This document shows, one piece after another, positions 42,857 through 51,759 of a stretch of 64,000 bases of DNA (the stretch's first letter is position 1; every line of letters starts with the position of its first letter). A program made the translations under genes and the position numbers. The notes under the pieces were generated by a model that saw nothing but the letters and a program-made list of their open reading frames with translations, was not told the DNA's origin and made no database searches. This DNA comes from an uncultured Prevotella sp. (GTDB lineage: Bacteria; Bacteroidota; Bacteroidia; Bacteroidales; Bacteroidaceae): positions 57,892 to 121,891 of the forward strand of contig ONAK01000001.1 of assembly GCA_900315765.1 (NCBI GenBank), in the 5' to 3' direction.

Positions 42857-44872
42857 ATGAGGAAGCGAAAGCTCACATTGACATTGGCTTGCATGTTGGC
42901 CTTGACAGCAATGGCACAAAGCAAGCTCGACTCCGTACAGCATGTAAGGGAGATAATAGTCGTGTCGAAACCCGCCATGCGCGAGGTGGTGCCCAGTCAG
43001 AAGCTTAAGGGCGAACTGCTGGAGCAACTGAACACACATTCTGTGGCCGATGCTTTACGCTATTTCTCTGGCATCCAACTTAAGGATTATGGCGGAGTGG
43101 GCGGCATAAAGACGGTGAACATCCGCTCGATGGGCACGCATCATCTTGGCATCAGTTACGATGGCGTGCAATTGGGAAATGCGCAGAACGGACAGATAGA
43201 TTTGGGTCAGTTTTCGCTAGACAATGTGGAGGATATCACGCTATACAACGGACAGAAGAGTGCTATCTTCCAACCCGCAAGCGACTTTGGCAATGCTGGC
43301 GCCATCTATATCCGCACCAAAGCGCCCGTATTCGAGAAAGGCGAGAAAACTCATCTGAGGTTTAAGACTCAGTATGGCTCGAGCGATATGTTCCGCTTTA
43401 CAACGTTGTGGGAGCAGAAGTTGTCGCAGACGGTAAGCTCGAGTGTAAGTGCAGGATTCCTTACGGCAAGCGGAAAGTATAAGTTCCACTACGAACGAAA
43501 GTATCCTAACGGAGAGACCGCCTGGGATACGACAGCAGTCAGAAATAATGGCGACATCCACGCTGAACGCTTGGAGGCAAACGTGTTTGGAAGATTAGAC
43601 CAAGGCAGTTGGCAGCTTAAGGCCTACATTTATAACTCTGCTCGTGGAATACCTGGTGCCATAGTAAACAACGTGTGGCGACGTGGCGAGCGACAGCAAG
43701 ATTTGAATACCTTTGTACAAGCCGATTATAATAAGAACATAGGCGATGGTTTCAGCACCCGCTGGCTGGCCAAATATGCCTATTACAACACCCACTACGT
43801 AAACAAGGATACCACCCAGTTGCCTGTAGATAATCGCTACAAACAGCAGGAGTTCTATCTCTCTACAGCAAATGTATTAGAGATATTACCCAATTGGAGT
43901 GCATCGCTTGCTTACGACTTTAAGTGGAACAAACTGAATGCCGATATCTATAACTTTGCCTACCCCACTCGCATTTCTAATCTTGTGAGTCTGGCTACAG
44001 CTATCGACTACAAGCACTTGAAGGCACAAGGCTCTATCTTAGCTACATTCATTCACGACAAAACACATCGCAGGGGAGAGTTTGCTGGGATGAATAGCAG
44101 CAATTCTATTTCGAAACTAACACCAGCGCTCTTTGTGAACATCTACCCCTTCAGTGGCACATTCTTCTCGATGCGAGCATACGTAAAGAAGAGTTTCCGC
44201 ATGCCAACCTTTAACGACCTCTATTATACAGATATGGGCAACGCCAATCTGGTGCCAGAGAGTGCGCTGCAGTATGATGCTGGTTTCGCGCTGAACAAGC
44301 ACTTTGAGCATGGTATAGTGCGACATGCCGAGATGCACTTCGATGCCTATTACAATACGGTACACGATAAGATTGTGGCTTATCCAAAAGGACAGCAGTT
44401 CCGCTGGACAATGCTGAATCTGGGCGAGGTACACATCAAGGGTATCGACGTTGAGGCTGAGGCTGATTTCAAGATAGGTAAGGACTTGATAGCTACCACT
44501 CGCGCACAGTATACCTATCAGGATGCGCGCGACGTTACTGATCCTACTACCTCTTATTATAAGCACCAGATACCATATATCCCTTGGCACTCTGGCTCAG
44601 CAATAGTAGGTTTGAACTATAAGAATTGGAATTTCAACTACTCGTTTATCTATGCTGGCGAACGCTACGACGAGCAGGAGAACATTATCTATAACCACAT
44701 GGAGCCTTGGTACACCAGCGATCTGAGTATAATCTATCGCTTCCACATGCAGAAAACACTCTGCAAGGCCCAGTTGGATGTAAACAACGTGTTTGGTCAG
44801 GACTATGAGGTGATAGTAAACTACCCCATGCCTGGTCGTAACTATGCACTAACCTTAAGCGTTGAGATATGA
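42857..44872 (+). CDS. btuB: TonB-dependent cobalamin receptor
   Basis: A 671-residue outer-membrane receptor. After the signal peptide comes a TonB-box-like stretch (VREIIVVSKPAMREVVPSQKL) and a plug domain (about 45-165: LNTHSVADALRYFSGIQLKDYGG, then VNIRSMGTHHLGISYDGVQLGN). A 22-strand-type barrel ends in a typical aromatic terminal strand (YALTLSVEI). The riboswitch in front and the BtuG-like gene behind identify cobalamin or a corrinoid as substrate. The last 4 nt overlap the next gene. Confidence 0.88.
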   Translation: MRKRKLTLTLACMLALTAMAQSKLDSVQHVREIIVVSKPAMREVVPSQKLKGELLEQLNTHSVADALRYFSGIQLKDYGGVGGIKTVNIRSMGTHHLGISYDGVQLGNAQNGQIDLGQFSLDNVEDITLYNGQKSAIFQPASDFGNAGAIYIRTKAPVFEKGEKTHLRFKTQYGSSDMFRFTTLWEQKLSQTVSSSVSAGFLTASGKYKFHYERKYPNGETAWDTTAVRNNGDIHAERLEANVFGRLDQGSWQLKAYIYNSARGIPGAIVNNVWRRGERQQDLNTFVQADYNKNIGDGFSTRWLAKYAYYNTHYVNKDTTQLPVDNRYKQQEFYLSTANVLEILPNWSASLAYDFKWNKLNADIYNFAYPTRISNLVSLATAIDYKHLKAQGSILATFIHDKTHRRGEFAGMNSSNSISKLTPALFVNIYPFSGTFFSMRAYVKKSFRMPTFNDLYYTDMGNANLVPESALQYDAGFALNKHFEHGIVRHAEMHFDAYYNTVHDKIVAYPKGQQFRWTMLNLGEVHIKGIDVEAEADFKIGKDLIATTRAQYTYQDARDVTDPTTSYYKHQIPYIPWHSGSAIVGLNYKNWNFNYSFIYAGERYDEQENIIYNHMEPWYTSDLSIIYRFHMQKTLCKAQLDVNNVFGQDYEVIVNYPMPGRNYALTLSVEI

Positions 44873-46032
44873 AGCACTTGGCATACTACATATTGACCCT
44901 GTTGCTGCTTAGCGCTTGTCGCCAAGACGTGATGATAGTACCGATGGAGAAAAGCGATCCAGGCGGCAAGACACAGAAGGGCGATATCGTTGGCATGTAT
45001 CTGCTTAACGAGGGCAATATGGGCTCGAATAAGTCGTCGCTCGACTATCTCGACCTTTCTGATTCTACTGCGCATTATTATCGCAACATATACTCAGAGC
45101 GCAACCCAAGCACAGTGATGTCGCTGGGCGATGTGGGTAACGACTGTCAGATTTACGGCTCGCGCCTCTGGCTGGTCATCAACTGCTCGAACAAGGTAGA
45201 GGTGGCTCATGCTGATGATGCCGTAAGGATAGGCAAGGTGGATATACCCAACTGTCGCTATGTGACGTTTAAAGATCAGTATGCTTATGTTTCATCTTAT
45301 GTAGGTTCTGTTTATGCCACAAGTCAAAGTCCGCTGGGCAGTGTGTATAAGGTAGATACCTTGTCGTTGCAGAAAGTGGATTCGTGCGCTGTGGGCTATC
45401 AGCCAGAAGAGATGGCTATAATCGGCAATCGCCTCTATGTGGCCAATAGTGGTGGCTATCAGGGCATGACTGGGCAGGGCTACGAGAGTACCGTGAGTGT
45501 GATAGATCTGGCCTCGATGCAGGAGGCAGAAAAGATAGAAGTAGCCCCCAATCTGCACCATCTGAAGGTAGATAAATACAATCAGCTGTGGGTAACGGCC
45601 CGTGGCAACTATATGGACGAACAATCGAGTATCTATTGGTTGGTACCTGATGGAAATGGAAAAATGAAGGTTGGCGGACATCTTGACCAATCGGTAAGCG
45701 ACCTCTGTATCGTAGGCGATTCGCTCTATTTCTATGGCAGTCAGTGGAGCGAGGTCTCGATGACCAACACCGTAACTTACGGCATTATCAACGTCAAGAC
45801 GCACCAGGTAATAAGCACAAGTCTATCAGATGCACCAGAGATAAGTAAGATACGTATGCCTTATGGCATCATCGTCAATCCCATCCATCGCGATTTCTAT
45901 CTGATGGATGCCAAGAACTACGTATCAAGTGGCGAACTGCTGCACTTCCTGCCCGATGGTACCTTCGACTGGAAGGTAAAGACGGGCGATATTCCCGCCC
46001 ATGCAGCATTTTTGTTTAAGAGTGAACAGTGA
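44869..46032 (+). CDS. btuG: BtuG-like surface cobalamin-binding lipoprotein
   Basis: A 387-residue lipoprotein (signal peptide with lipobox LLSAC, then RQDV). The mature part is a repeated-strand beta-propeller of the YncE/DUF5074 type: MYLLNEGNMGSNKSSLDYLD, and blades with VYKVDTLSLQKVDS, VSVIDLASMQEAEKIEV and IINVKTHQVIS. In Bacteroides thetaiotaomicron BtuG is a propeller lipoprotein on the cell surface that grabs B12 and hands it to BtuB. The 4-nt overlap with btuB and the riboswitch support this. Identity to BtuG was not measured. Confidence 0.75.
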   Translation: MKHLAYYILTLLLLSACRQDVMIVPMEKSDPGGKTQKGDIVGMYLLNEGNMGSNKSSLDYLDLSDSTAHYYRNIYSERNPSTVMSLGDVGNDCQIYGSRLWLVINCSNKVEVAHADDAVRIGKVDIPNCRYVTFKDQYAYVSSYVGSVYATSQSPLGSVYKVDTLSLQKVDSCAVGYQPEEMAIIGNRLYVANSGGYQGMTGQGYESTVSVIDLASMQEAEKIEVAPNLHHLKVDKYNQLWVTARGNYMDEQSSIYWLVPDGNGKMKVGGHLDQSVSDLCIVGDSLYFYGSQWSEVSMTNTVTYGIINVKTHQVISTSLSDAPEISKIRMPYGIIVNPIHRDFYLMDAKNYVSSGELLHFLPDGTFDWKVKTGDIPAHAAFLFKSEQ

Positions 46033-46156
46033 ACAGTGAATAGTGAATAATGAATAGTGAAGATGAATAGAAATAGTATGATGAATACAGGGAATGTGAA
46101 TTGGATAGTGAGAGTGTTGGTAGCACTATTCACTATTTACTGTTCACTATTCACTG
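46027..46156. repeat. Inverted AGTGAATA-repeat arms around a start codon
   Basis: The 33-nt arms at 46027-46059 and 46124-46156 match in inverted orientation at 29 of 33 positions; each is itself a degenerate tandem repeat of GTGAATA/GTGAACA. The ATG at 46063 lies in the 64-nt loop. Confidence 0.75.
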
Positions 46157-47226
46157 CAAAAGCTCAGCGCATGGATGATGTGACGGAGCACTCAAGATAC
46201 ATCCAGGCGGTTGACGAATATCGCCCGGCTCCTGGTCAGTATGTGAACGATGTGCCAGAATACGAGGCTGGCGATACAGAGGCCGATATGATTCGTAAGT
46301 GTAATGAGAATCTGGCTGGCTTAGGTCCCATCCAGTCGCACGTGGTAGCCCTTGGTGGCTGGGGTGGTTACATCACTTTCCACTTCGACCATTCTATCGC
46401 CAACATTCCTGGTCAGCGCGACTTTGCTGTGTGGGGTAATGCATATCAAGAGATGCGCAACCTGGTGTTTGGCGGTATGAACGAGGCTGGTATCGTGATG
46501 GTTTCAAAAGATATAAACGGCAACGGCAAGCCCGATGACCCTTGGTATGAGATTAGTGGCAGTTGCGATGTAGATAGCGTAGGAAAAGTGGTATATGGCT
46601 ATGAGGTGACCTATCGTCAGAACGCTATGGGCGATATTCCCTGGACCGACAATCAGGGTCAGAGCGGTACCATCGATCGCAACCATTACCACGAACAGGA
46701 GTATTACCCCATGTGGTTGCCCGATGGACTTACCTTTAAAGGCACGCGTCTGCCTGATAACATGCTGAATCTCTCTGAAAAAGTGGAGTCGAGCTGGAGT
46801 CCTTATTATTATGTGCTCGTAGGATTTCGTTATGGCTATGCCGACAATCTGCCAAACTTTACGGATAATGCCGATGCCACCTCTTATAATTATGAGGGCT
46901 GTGGTATCGACATCAGTTGGGCTGTAGATGAAAACCGTCAGCCCGTTAATCTGGACTTCGTTGATTTTGTAAGGGTTTACACAGGTCTGAACCAGAAGTG
47001 CCCACAGCCAGAGTGGTGGGGCGAGACTTCTACAGAGTTTGCTGGGGCAGAAGATATACACCTTGATGCTTCTATCGAGGCTGTTAGGAATGCTCTTTCT
47101 GGCATCCAATCTATTGAATGCGAAAGCAGAGAGTCACAAATTCTCTACGATATGCAAGGCCGGAGAGTAAAGGAGGCTGGAAAAGGCATCTATATTCAGA
47201 ACAGAAAGAAGATAATTTTAAAATAA
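46063..47226 (+). CDS. Secreted protein of the cobalamin locus
   Basis: From ATG 46063 the protein has 387 residues (a GTG two codons earlier is also open). A signal peptide ends near AKAQ. The mature part begins with DVTEHSRYIQAVDEYRPAPGQYVNDVPEY and continues with VALGGWGGYITFHFDHSIANIPG and NPW-like surface motifs, a pattern seen in cell-surface proteins of Bacteroidota B12 loci. The last 30 residues (ILYDMQGRRVKEAGKGIYIQ) look like a Por-type C-terminal sorting tail. It probably binds or presents a corrinoid, but this is context only. The signal-peptide codons overlap the right arm of an inverted repeat. Confidence 0.65.
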   Translation: MNRNSMMNTGNVNWIVRVLVALFTIYCSLFTAKAQRMDDVTEHSRYIQAVDEYRPAPGQYVNDVPEYEAGDTEADMIRKCNENLAGLGPIQSHVVALGGWGGYITFHFDHSIANIPGQRDFAVWGNAYQEMRNLVFGGMNEAGIVMVSKDINGNGKPDDPWYEISGSCDVDSVGKVVYGYEVTYRQNAMGDIPWTDNQGQSGTIDRNHYHEQEYYPMWLPDGLTFKGTRLPDNMLNLSEKVESSWSPYYYVLVGFRYGYADNLPNFTDNADATSYNYEGCGIDISWAVDENRQPVNLDFVDFVRVYTGLNQKCPQPEWWGETSTEFAGAEDIHLDASIEAVRNALSGIQSIECESRESQILYDMQGRRVKEAGKGIYIQNRKKIILK

Positions 47227-47255
47227 CACTAATTATTCACTTAAAACAAAAAGTT

Positions 47256-48011
47256 ATGAAAACAAACAAGTTATTTGGACTCGCAGTCCTCGCATGCGGT
47301 TTCGCATTGTCATTCACTTCTTGTACTAACGACGATAATCCTGCAGGTGGCAAGCGTGTGGCCAAAATTTCTTTTGAGAACAAATCGCTTAACGATCTGG
47401 GATTCTGGTGTGGAGAAGTCAACGACAAGGGTTTCGACAATGGTTATGGCACCAGCTATGCATGCGCCTATCAGGAGCAGGGTGTAACTTTCAATACCAC
47501 CTATAGCGTCAGCTACTGGTCTGGTTTCGCTATCTCTAATCGTACCAAGACAGACTTCACCATTGGTGACTTTACGCCAGAGGGTATGCCCGATCAGTTT
47601 AACAACGTAACAGGTAAGGCTCGCACAGGTCAAAACTATTGTGTAATACAGACCTATGGAGAGAGCATCGATCTGGGCGGTGAGGTTACCGTCAATGGCT
47701 TCTGGTTCACAAACAGCAGCTATACGGCTAATGCTTACTTGAATGGCGATGGTATGACTCCTGGTAAGTTCGAAAAGGACGACTGGTTTAAGTGCATCAT
47801 CACTGGCACAAAGGCAGATGGCACCAAGGCTAATGTAGAGGTTTATCTGGCTAAGGACGGTACCTATGTTCAAGACTGGCAGTTCTGCGACCTGAGCTCA
47901 CTGGGTAAGGTAAAGAGCCTGAGCTTTGCCTTCGATGGCACCAAGAAGAACGATTGGGGTGTAACAACGCCTACTTATATTTGTATAGACGATCTCCAGA
48001 TTACAGAATAA
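47256..48011 (+). CDS. DUF4465 surface lipoprotein (possible BtuH-like)
   Basis: From ATG 47256 the protein has 251 residues; the longer upstream frame lies within the preceding gene. A lipobox LSFTSC is followed by TNDDN. The body is a beta-sandwich with the DUF4465 pattern (ISFENKSLNDLGFWCGEVNDKG, then GFWFTNSSYTANAYLNGDG and VYLAKDGTYVQDWQFCDLSSLGKVKSLSFAFDG). Novel surface B12-binding lipoproteins (BtuH) are known from Bacteroidota cobalamin loci; this protein is a candidate by location and class. Confidence 0.7.
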   Translation: MKTNKLFGLAVLACGFALSFTSCTNDDNPAGGKRVAKISFENKSLNDLGFWCGEVNDKGFDNGYGTSYACAYQEQGVTFNTTYSVSYWSGFAISNRTKTDFTIGDFTPEGMPDQFNNVTGKARTGQNYCVIQTYGESIDLGGEVTVNGFWFTNSSYTANAYLNGDGMTPGKFEKDDWFKCIITGTKADGTKANVEVYLAKDGTYVQDWQFCDLSSLGKVKSLSFAFDGTKKNDWGVTTPTYICIDDLQITE

Positions 48012-48027
48012 TCCTGATTGAGTATTA

Positions 48028-49152
48028 ATGAAATACATTCATATAATAATTCTGGCAGTATTGCTCGCAGCCTGCGGAGGAGGAAATAAAACCTCCTCAT
48101 TGCAGACTGGGGGCGATACTGTCGCTTTTAAATATGCCACTCAGATAAGTGTTGTGAAGTACGATGGCTTTTCGGTAGCAACCATCAATAATCCTTGGAA
48201 AGAAGGCATGACTCTGCACCGCTATGTGCTGGTTCCAGCCGACAAAGAGGTTCCTCAGCATCTACCAAGTGGCACCGTAATCCGTACACCATTAAAAAAA
48301 GCTGTGATGTTTACCACCGTTCATTGTGCTATGTTGATGGAGTTTGGCAAGCAGGATTGTATATCAGGCGTGGCCGATCTTAAGTACATTAAGATTCCTT
48401 GGATTCAAGAGCAGGTGGCCAAAGGTAAGATTACTGATGTGGGCGATGGAATGAGTCCTGTTATTGAGAAAATTATCGATGAGCATCCTGATGCCCTCTT
48501 CCTTTCGCCATTTGAGAATAGTGGCGGGTATGGAAAGCTCGACGAGATAAATATACCTATCGTAGAGTGTGCCGACTATATGGAAACATCGCCATTGGCG
48601 CGTGCTGAATGGTTGCGATTCTATGGCATGCTGTTTGGTTGCGAGCAGAAGGCTGATAAGATGTTCAATGATGTTGATAAGAGCTATCATGAACTGAAGG
48701 CGATGGCTGCCAAGGCAAAAACCAAACCATCGGTATTGTTGGATAAAGTAACAGGTAGCGTGTGGTATGTTCCTGCAGGTAAAAGTACTATCGGACAGAT
48801 GATAAAAGATGCCAATGCACAATATCCATGGGGCGATGATGAGCATAGCGGTTCAATATCGTTACCTTTCGAGACTGTTCTGGAGCGTGCTGGCGAATCG
48901 GATGTGTGGCTTTTCAGATATAGCAGCGATCATGATATCACTTACGACGAGCTCACCAGCGAGCATCATGGCTACAACCAGTTTAAGGCATTTAGGAATA
49001 AGGAGGCATACGGTTGCGATGTAGAACGGTCGCCATTCTACGAAGAGTCACCTTTCCATCCAGAAAGGTTGTTGAATGATTTTATTCAGATTTTCCACCC
49101 AGAGATAGAAGGACTTGCTCCTTTGCGCTTCTACACCAAGGTTAGTCGCTAG
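48028..49152 (+). CDS. BtuF-like ABC substrate-binding lipoprotein
   Basis: A 374-residue lipoprotein (lipobox LLAAC, then GGGNK). It has the class III binding-protein layout: KKAVMFTTVHCAMLMEFGKQDCISGVAD for the first lobe, VGDGMSPVIEKIIDEHPDALFLSPFE, a long connecting helix (about 210-240), and the second lobe. The family carries cobalamin, haem or iron-siderophores in the periplasm to an ABC permease. No permease gene is in the window; the nearest ATPase gene is at 50189 on the other strand. Confidence 0.8.
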   Translation: MKYIHIIILAVLLAACGGGNKTSSLQTGGDTVAFKYATQISVVKYDGFSVATINNPWKEGMTLHRYVLVPADKEVPQHLPSGTVIRTPLKKAVMFTTVHCAMLMEFGKQDCISGVADLKYIKIPWIQEQVAKGKITDVGDGMSPVIEKIIDEHPDALFLSPFENSGGYGKLDEINIPIVECADYMETSPLARAEWLRFYGMLFGCEQKADKMFNDVDKSYHELKAMAAKAKTKPSVLLDKVTGSVWYVPAGKSTIGQMIKDANAQYPWGDDEHSGSISLPFETVLERAGESDVWLFRYSSDHDITYDELTSEHHGYNQFKAFRNKEAYGCDVERSPFYEESPFHPERLLNDFIQIFHPEIEGLAPLRFYTKVSR

Positions 49153-50176
49153 TTTCAATCAGATGACTGACATACTCTGTTAATGCCTCAACAAGCAGGT
49201 CGTCTTCTTCTGGTGTCTGGGCGGTAACACGGAAATAGTTGTCATCAAGTCCGCGAATGTTCGATGCATCGCGAATAAGTATGCCGTACTTATCCATAAG
49301 CCATCGTTTCAACTCAGCTGATGTGCCATTCTTTATACTTACCAGCATAAAGTTGGTGTCAGACTTCATGACCTTCAGGCCTTCTATGGTTCCCAGATTA
49401 TAACGCAGTCTCATGGCTTCAGCCAGATAACCTTTCAAATCGGGAATCATCTGTTTGTTTTGTCCAATCAGGAATTTTCCTGCCTCAATGGCTAAGGCAT
49501 TCACAGTCCAAGGTTGGCGTATATGTTTCAGTCTGCCTATAATGATAGGCGAAGCAACGACGTATCCTAAACGAAGGCCGGGAATACAGTATTTCTTTGA
49601 GAGCGAATGTACCAGCATAAGGTTGAAAACATCCGTCATCTCTTTAGGCTCAATCATAGGGGCGAGTGTGTAGTCGGCATACGACTGGTCGATCACATAC
49701 AGATAGCGTGGATGCTTCCTTACAATATGGCTCAGCATGCCCTTAACCAGAACGTTTCCTGTTGGATTATTTGGGTTGCATATCCAGTAGATGCGGTCTT
49801 GTGGCAGCACATCCATCTCGTCTTTTACATCGTATGATATAATGTGATTATACATTCGGCATGCATCCTCGTATTCGCTGAATGTGGGTTGTGGTATTAT
49901 TGACGACCAACCTTTATATAATTGTGCTATAAGATATATGGCTTCGTTGGCGCCGCTTGTCACCATCACCATATTCTCCTTCACGCCAAGTCTCTCGGCA
50001 ATCATGCTTTCCAACGTGTGTGCGTCAGGCTCAGGATAATGGCCTACAGCATCGAAGTGCTGCATCAGATAATCCTTCAGCTCTGTATAGTCGGCCTGAC
50101 TATACACATTCGAACTGAAATTTATCTTTACCTTATCTCCGTAGCGGTAAATTTCATCACCATGCCCGTAAATCAT
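49142..50176 (-). CDS. CobD/CobC-like PLP aminotransferase
   Basis: A 344-residue fold-type I enzyme. The PLP Lys lies in LVHSLSKKYCIPGLRLGY. CNPNNPTGNVLVKG is the cofactor-contacting loop and TSGANEAIYLIAQLY the phosphate site. In cobalamin synthesis the family decarboxylates threonine phosphate to aminopropanol phosphate, the nucleotide-loop linker; histidinol-phosphate aminotransferase is the other reading. Placement beside a B12 uptake locus favours the first. It lies 12 nt after the ATPase gene on the same strand. The 3' ends of this gene and the BtuF-like gene overlap by 11 nt. Confidence 0.72.
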   Translation of the reverse strand: MIYGHGDEIYRYGDKVKINFSSNVYSQADYTELKDYLMQHFDAVGHYPEPDAHTLESMIAERLGVKENMVMVTSGANEAIYLIAQLYKGWSSIIPQPTFSEYEDACRMYNHIISYDVKDEMDVLPQDRIYWICNPNNPTGNVLVKGMLSHIVRKHPRYLYVIDQSYADYTLAPMIEPKEMTDVFNLMLVHSLSKKYCIPGLRLGYVVASPIIIGRLKHIRQPWTVNALAIEAGKFLIGQNKQMIPDLKGYLAEAMRLRYNLGTIEGLKVMKSDTNFMLVSIKNGTSAELKRWLMDKYGILIRDASNIRGLDDNYFRVTAQTPEEDDLLVEALTEYVSHLIETSD

Positions 50177-50188
50177 AAGCTCAATAGA

Positions 50189-50986
50189 TTATATTCTCTT
50201 TGTAACTTTTATTGCCATTGTCTCTGTGTCGAATTCTATTCCGTCTCTTTCAATGAATCTACTCAGTGCTCCTTGTTCTGCCAGCGTTTTGGGCGATCCG
50301 ATAGCCATCGCCTCTCCGCCAGTCATGAGCCATATGGTATCTGCCATTTGAAGGGCCAGCTCCACATCGTGGGTAGACAGGAATATTACTTTTCCAGCTT
50401 CGCGGCTAATACGACTTAGTAGTTGTAGTACCTCTACCTTACTGGGGTAGTCGAGAAATGCTGTTGGCTCGTCAAGATAGATGACTGGTGTTTGTTGTGC
50501 CAAAGCCTTGGCTATCATCACTTTCTGTCGCTCTCCGTCGCTCAGTGTGTGAACCATACGCTTACTCAGTGCCTCAATACCCACCATCGCGATGGCTTCG
50601 TCAACAATCTGCAAATCTTCTTTCGAATAAGTTCCCCAGAACCCTGTATAGGGCGATCGGCCCAGACTAACCAGTTCGCGGACGGTCATATTCCTCACGT
50701 CGGGCTTCTCTGTAAGCACCACTCCTATCAGTCGGCTCAACTGTTTGTCGCTGTATTCTGAGAGTTCGCAACCTTCCAGCAGAATCTTGCCGCCTGTTTG
50801 GGGCTGAAATGAAGAGAGGGTTCTTAGTAATGTAGATTTACCTACGCCATTGGCTCCCAGCAGACAGGTAAGCTCACCACTTTTGATGGTTCCGTTTATG
50901 TCTGTTGCCACCGTTCTTACGCCGTGTTTTGTCTGGTAGCCAATGCTGAGATTGCACAGTTCTATTGTCTCGCCCATCATCTTCAT
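50189..50986 (-). CDS. ABC transporter ATPase (BtuD/FecE type)
   Basis: A 265-residue ATPase with Walker A LLGANGVGKSTLLR, Q-loop LTEKPDV, signature LSDGERQKVMIAKAL and Walker B VIYLDEPTAFLD; the H-loop His is in LSTHDVELA. This set fits the importers of cobalamin, haem and siderophores. The matching permease is not in the window. It is the first gene of a leftward pair with the CobD-like enzyme. Confidence 0.88.
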   Translation of the reverse strand: MKMMGETIELCNLSIGYQTKHGVRTVATDINGTIKSGELTCLLGANGVGKSTLLRTLSSFQPQTGGKILLEGCELSEYSDKQLSRLIGVVLTEKPDVRNMTVRELVSLGRSPYTGFWGTYSKEDLQIVDEAIAMVGIEALSKRMVHTLSDGERQKVMIAKALAQQTPVIYLDEPTAFLDYPSKVEVLQLLSRISREAGKVIFLSTHDVELALQMADTIWLMTGGEAMAIGSPKTLAEQGALSRFIERDGIEFDTETMAIKVTKRI

Positions 50987-51058
50987 GGTGCAAAGGTAAT
51001 AAAAACTTTTAAATCGAAATGAAAAAAATGGAAAAAGTTTTCTTTTACCTAATCTATA

Positions 51059-51634
51059 TCATGCCATAAGGTGTGTAATCAGTATTTTTATACCAATTAC
51101 TATCAAGATAATTCCACCAAGCAGTTCTGGCTTAAGCTTGCGGGCTATAGACTTGCCGAATCTAACGCCCAGCTTATAGCCGAACAAACTGAACATAAAC
51201 GACACCAAGCCGATAATGAACAGTGGATAGGCAATCTGAGAAAAATCTCTAAAGCCCATGCAGGCAAAGGAGATGCCCACGGCCAAGGCATCAATGCTGG
51301 TAGCTATTGCCAATAGCAGTTGGGTGTGAAGATTCTTTGGGTTAAACTGCTGCTCTTCTTCTGGGCCGAACGATTCGCGAATCATCTTTCCGCCGATAAA
51401 GGCAAGCAGTCCGAAGGCTATCCAGTGGTCAATAAACTCCAGCTGCTCGCTGAAGTGGCTTGTTGCCATCCAACCAATAAGTGGCATCATGGCTTGGAAT
51501 AATCCAAATAAGAAAGCTATGCGCAGTATCATACCCCACAACCAACGGCGCACTATCACCCCGCTCACAATTGAAACCGTGAAACAGTCCATTGCCAATG
51601 CGATGGCAAGCATCCATATATCCAGTTGGTTCAT
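51059..51634 (-). CDS. mntP: Manganese efflux pump
   Basis: A 191-residue inner-membrane protein with six predicted segments. The two inverted halves carry AIALAMDCFTVSI and IATSIDALAVGISFA, which hold the conserved Asp residues of MntP. It exports Mn(II). MntP genes are often preceded by a yybP-ykoY riboswitch; none was recognised in the 125 nt upstream. Confidence 0.88.
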   Translation of the reverse strand: MNQLDIWMLAIALAMDCFTVSIVSGVIVRRWLWGMILRIAFLFGLFQAMMPLIGWMATSHFSEQLEFIDHWIAFGLLAFIGGKMIRESFGPEEEQQFNPKNLHTQLLLAIATSIDALAVGISFACMGFRDFSQIAYPLFIIGLVSFMFSLFGYKLGVRFGKSIARKLKPELLGGIILIVIGIKILITHLMA

Positions 51635-51689
51635 ATATGTACTTATTTTGCTCTTTCTTATACTTTAGCCTGCAAAATAACTACTTTTT

Positions 51690-51720
51690 TTTGAGATAAC
51701 CAAAATTTTTCTTATCTTTG
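51690..51720 (+). promoter_or_regulatory. Full Bacteroidota promoter of the alpha-galactosidase gene
   Basis: TTTG (51690-51693) and TATCTTTG (51713-51720) are separated by 19 nt, matching the consensus TTTG-N19-TAnnTTTG. Confidence 0.75.
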
Positions 51721-51759
51721 CGCCCAGAATATCACTAATAACTAAATTATTATTCCAAC

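Noticed and set aside
51635-51759. A yybP-ykoY manganese riboswitch upstream of mntP
   Set aside because: The conserved GGGGAGTA-type segments were not found; the region is mostly the divergent alpha-galactosidase promoter.
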